Origin: Mesorhizobium amorphae
GTDB lineage: Bacteria > Pseudomonadota > Alphaproteobacteria > Rhizobiales > Rhizobiaceae
DNA length: 64,000 nt
Assembly (NCBI RefSeq): GCF_014843845.1
Contig: NZ_JHQS01000046.1
Coordinates: forward strand, 1-64,000
Direction of reading: 5' to 3'
A program made the position numbers and the translations under genes. The notes under the pieces are model-generated. The model was not told the origin of the DNA. It worked only from the letters and a program-made list of their open reading frames with translations, and did no database searches. Positions 61,985 to 64,000 of the stretch are shown piece by piece; positions within the stretch are counted from its first letter, which is position 1, and each line of letters opens with the position of its first letter.

Positions 61985-63280
61985 ATGCCATCCGCCCGCG
62001 ACCGTCTCGAAACCATCCTTTCGCGCCTTGCCGATCGGGCCGCGGATGAGAAGGTCTACACGAAGTTGTATGTCGAGGCAGCGCGCGCAGCGGCTGATGC
62101 GGCCGACGCCCGCCGAGAGGCCGGCGTGAGCCTTGGACCGCTCGACGGTGCGATCGTCTCGATCAAGGATCTGTTCGACGTTGCCGGCGAGCCGACCACG
62201 GCAGGCTCGCTCATGCTGGCCAATGCAGCGCCTGCGCCGCGCGATGCCGTTATCGTGCGGCGGCTGCGGCAAGCCGGAGCGGTCATCTTCGGCAAGACCA
62301 ACATGACCGAGTTCGCCTTCACCGCGATCGGCGACAATCTGCACTACGGCATACCGGGCAACGCGACCGATGCCAGCTTGATCCCAGGCGGCTCGTCGTC
62401 CGGCGCCGGCGTTGCGGTAGCCGAAGATACGAGCGAGATCTCGATCGGCTCGGACACCGGCGGCTCGGTGCGCATTCCGGCCTCGCTCAATGGCGTCGTC
62501 GGGTTCAAGCCGACGGGGCGGCGCGTGCCGCGCGACGGGGCGTTTCCGTTGTCGGCGACGCTGGACTCGATCGGACCGCTCGCCCGCAGCGTCGCCCAAT
62601 GCGCGGCTGCCGACGCGGTGATGGCCGGTGAGGAGCCTGCCCTGCTGATTCCGGCCTCGCTTGCCGGCCTGCGCATCGGCATTCCGCGCGGCGTGCTGTT
62701 CGACGAGACTGAAGGTGAGGTGGCGACAGCGTTCGATGGGTGCCTTCGCAAGGTCGAGCTGGCCGGCGCACGGGTCGCGGACCTGTCGATCGACGATTTG
62801 CTGGCAGACATGCGCGCGGCGACCAAGCGGAGCACAATCGCGGCGATGGAAGGCGCCGAAGTCCATGCCGAGTGGCTGGCGACGGGCGCATCGGTCCCGG
62901 TCGACCCACATGTCAGCGGACCCTTGTCGCGCGCACTCGCCGTTCCCGCGTCCACCTATATCAGGACAATCCGCCGCCGAACGGCGTTGGCCGCCGCCAT
63001 GGACGAGCGGCTGGCGTCGATCGATGTGCTCGCCTTGCCGACGACGCCTATCGTTGCACCGTCGATCGCCGCCATGGCCGGCGACGAAGCGCTGCGCGGC
63101 AGGGCAGAGGGGCTCTTGCTGCGCAACACGCAGGTCGCCAATCAATTCGACCTCTGCGCCATCTCGCTGCCGATGCCGGGAATGGCGCGACCGGTTGGGC
63201 TGATGCTGGTGGCGCGCAATGGCCATGACCATCATCTGTTGCGGATTGCTGCTGAAGTGGAGTCACGGCTGGCCGCCTGA
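61985..63280 (+). CDS. Amidase-signature hydrolase
   Basis: 431 aa. The catalytic triad is visible: Lys in VSIKDLFD (near 60), the cis-Ser in GGSSSGAG (near 137) and the nucleophile Ser in GSDTGGSVRIPAS (near 161). It hydrolyses amide bonds of small substrates. ATG 61985 is the first start that gives the family N-terminus; no strong ribosome site is seen. It is similar in length to bacterial AtzF/GatA-like amidases but lacks extra domains. Confidence 0.9.
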   Translation: MPSARDRLETILSRLADRAADEKVYTKLYVEAARAAADAADARREAGVSLGPLDGAIVSIKDLFDVAGEPTTAGSLMLANAAPAPRDAVIVRRLRQAGAVIFGKTNMTEFAFTAIGDNLHYGIPGNATDASLIPGGSSSGAGVAVAEDTSEISIGSDTGGSVRIPASLNGVVGFKPTGRRVPRDGAFPLSATLDSIGPLARSVAQCAAADAVMAGEEPALLIPASLAGLRIGIPRGVLFDETEGEVATAFDGCLRKVELAGARVADLSIDDLLADMRAATKRSTIAAMEGAEVHAEWLATGASVPVDPHVSGPLSRALAVPASTYIRTIRRRTALAAAMDERLASIDVLALPTTPIVAPSIAAMAGDEALRGRAEGLLLRNTQVANQFDLCAISLPMPGMARPVGLMLVARNGHDHHLLRIAAEVESRLAA

Positions 63281-63307
63281 TCGACAGCCCACAGCAAAGT
63301 CGGGGAA

Positions 63308-63505
63308 TTAACGCGGCGAGCAATGTTTGCGCTCGCTCGCCTTGGCGGCGCGTTCGATGCGGGTGGCGACCAGCCAGGGCAGATCGTATTCCTCGCCGCG
63401 ATGCTGGATCGATCCTCTGACGACGATCTTTCCCGCGTAAAGCCTGTCCGAGTGATCGGCTGCGGCTCTATCCAGCACCGACAATCGGTTGGTGTCGATC
63501 GCCAC
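63308..63505 (-). CDS. Small hypothetical protein
   Basis: 65 aa from a GTG at 63505. It reads VAIDTNRLSVLDR, SIQHRGEEYDLPWLVATRIERA, with no membrane segment and no motif I recognise. It starts just after the 2-hydroxyacid dehydrogenase stop on the same strand, and the reading frame has normal codon texture. It could be a real small protein or chance. Confidence 0.42.
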   Translation of the reverse strand: MAIDTNRLSVLDRAAADHSDRLYAGKIVVRGSIQHRGEEYDLPWLVATRIERAAKASERKHCSPR

Positions 63506-63518
63506 GCCCTCAATAACC

Positions 63519-64000
63519 TTACCGGCGGCGATGCATCTGTGCGTCGGCCGGAAAGCGGCGCCGGTATTGCTGGACCACTTCCGGGTTGCGCAAATTGACC
63601 GGCAATTTGTTGGCCAGCACCAGCAGCGCCTCGCCGGCGGCGCCGGTGCCCATGCGCATCATCGATTCCTCGGTGATCCCGGCCATATGCGGGGTGATGA
63701 TGACATTGTCGAAGCCGAAATAGGGGTGGCCGGGCGGCAGCGGCTGCGTCGCAAAGACATCGAGCGCCGCGCCGCCGATGCGACCTTCCCGCAAGGCCTC
63801 GATCAGCGCGTCATCGTCGACCACCGGCCCGCGTGAGACGTTGATCAGCAGCGCACTCGGCTTCATGCGGGCGATGCGCTCGCGGCTGACCAGGCCGCGC
63901 GTCTCCTCCGTCAGCGGGCAGCACAGAACGATGATGTCGCTCTGCTCGACCAGCGCGTCGATCGACAGGAAACCGACCCTGTCGGGCGCCGGCCGCATGC
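63519..64000 (-). CDS. D-isomer-specific 2-hydroxyacid dehydrogenase, C-terminal part
   Basis: About 160 aa are visible; the N-terminal part lies beyond the window. It has LVEQSDIIVLCCPLTEETRGL, INVSRGPVVDDDALIEALREGRIGGAALDVF (the NAD-domain end with catalytic Arg and Glu regions) and the catalytic His in ITPHMAGIT. It fits PGDH/glyoxylate-reductase-like enzymes. The substrate cannot be told from the fragment. Confidence 0.88.
   Translation of the reverse strand, partial: MRPAPDRVGFLSIDALVEQSDIIVLCCPLTEETRGLVSRERIARMKPSALLINVSRGPVVDDDALIEALREGRIGGAALDVFATQPLPPGHPYFGFDNVIITPHMAGITEESMMRMGTGAAGEALLVLANKLPVNLRNPEVVQQYRRRFPADAQMHRRR

Overview
The window looks like chromosome of a high-GC alphaproteobacterium of the order Hyphomicrobiales, most like Mesorhizobium or a close relative. 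This is inferred from the density of ABC uptake operons, the ExoP/ExoF-type polysaccharide genes, the GntR/FCD regulators and the RIME-like palindromic intergenic repeats. I saw no rRNA, tRNA, CRISPR array, prophage or intact insertion sequence.

Region 1 (about 0.1-21 kb, almost all minus strand) is a surface and secretion locus. In transcription order it has a Wzc/ExoP-like tyrosine kinase, a NusG-like specialised antiterminator, a nucleotidyltransferase/kinase-like fusion, a GT4 glycosyltransferase, an ExoF-like export protein, a type I secretion ABC protein and its HlyD adaptor, a sulfotransferase and a Wzx-like flippase. It ends with two large multidomain proteins (828 and 1317 aa) that share modules and are the likely type I substrates. 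One carries a calcineurin-like phosphoesterase and an RTX-type tail, the other a beta-propeller-like tail. No polymerase or priming transferase is visible, so the polysaccharide pathway is incomplete here.

Region 2 (about 21-23.2 kb) is a spacer with a small membrane protein, a dispersed repeat and a Crp/Fnr regulator.

Region 3 (about 23.4-39.9 kb) is the most intriguing part. It has two glutamine-synthetase-like ligases, a PuuB-like FAD oxidase, a PuuC-like aldehyde dehydrogenase, a polyamine-type ABC importer, two paralogous UGT-like glycosyltransferases, three tandem paralogous cupins, a ThuA-like protein and two GntR-type regulators. Two divergent operons meet at about 34.7-34.9 kb. The set resembles a gamma-glutamylation route for an amine, with glycosyltransferases and cupins added; the substrate is unknown.

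Region 4 (about 39.9-47.4 kb) is a Dpp/Opp-type importer operon ending in an ATC-hydrolase-family enzyme, with a divergent M24 peptidase. A RIME-like palindrome is inserted in frame inside one ATPase gene. Region 5 (47.6-51 kb) is a cupin, a PEP-hydrolase-like TIM barrel and a Tm-1-like protein, divergent from a TetR gene over a promoter/operator palindrome. Region 6 (51.3-57 kb) is a CUT1-type sugar/polyol importer with two ATPases, a small membrane protein and a hairpin after the binding-protein gene. Region 7 (57-64 kb) holds ordinary accessory genes: a cupin, AraC/MFS and TetR/SDR divergent pairs, a GFA protein, an amidase and the 3' end of a 2-hydroxyacid dehydrogenase cut by the window edge.
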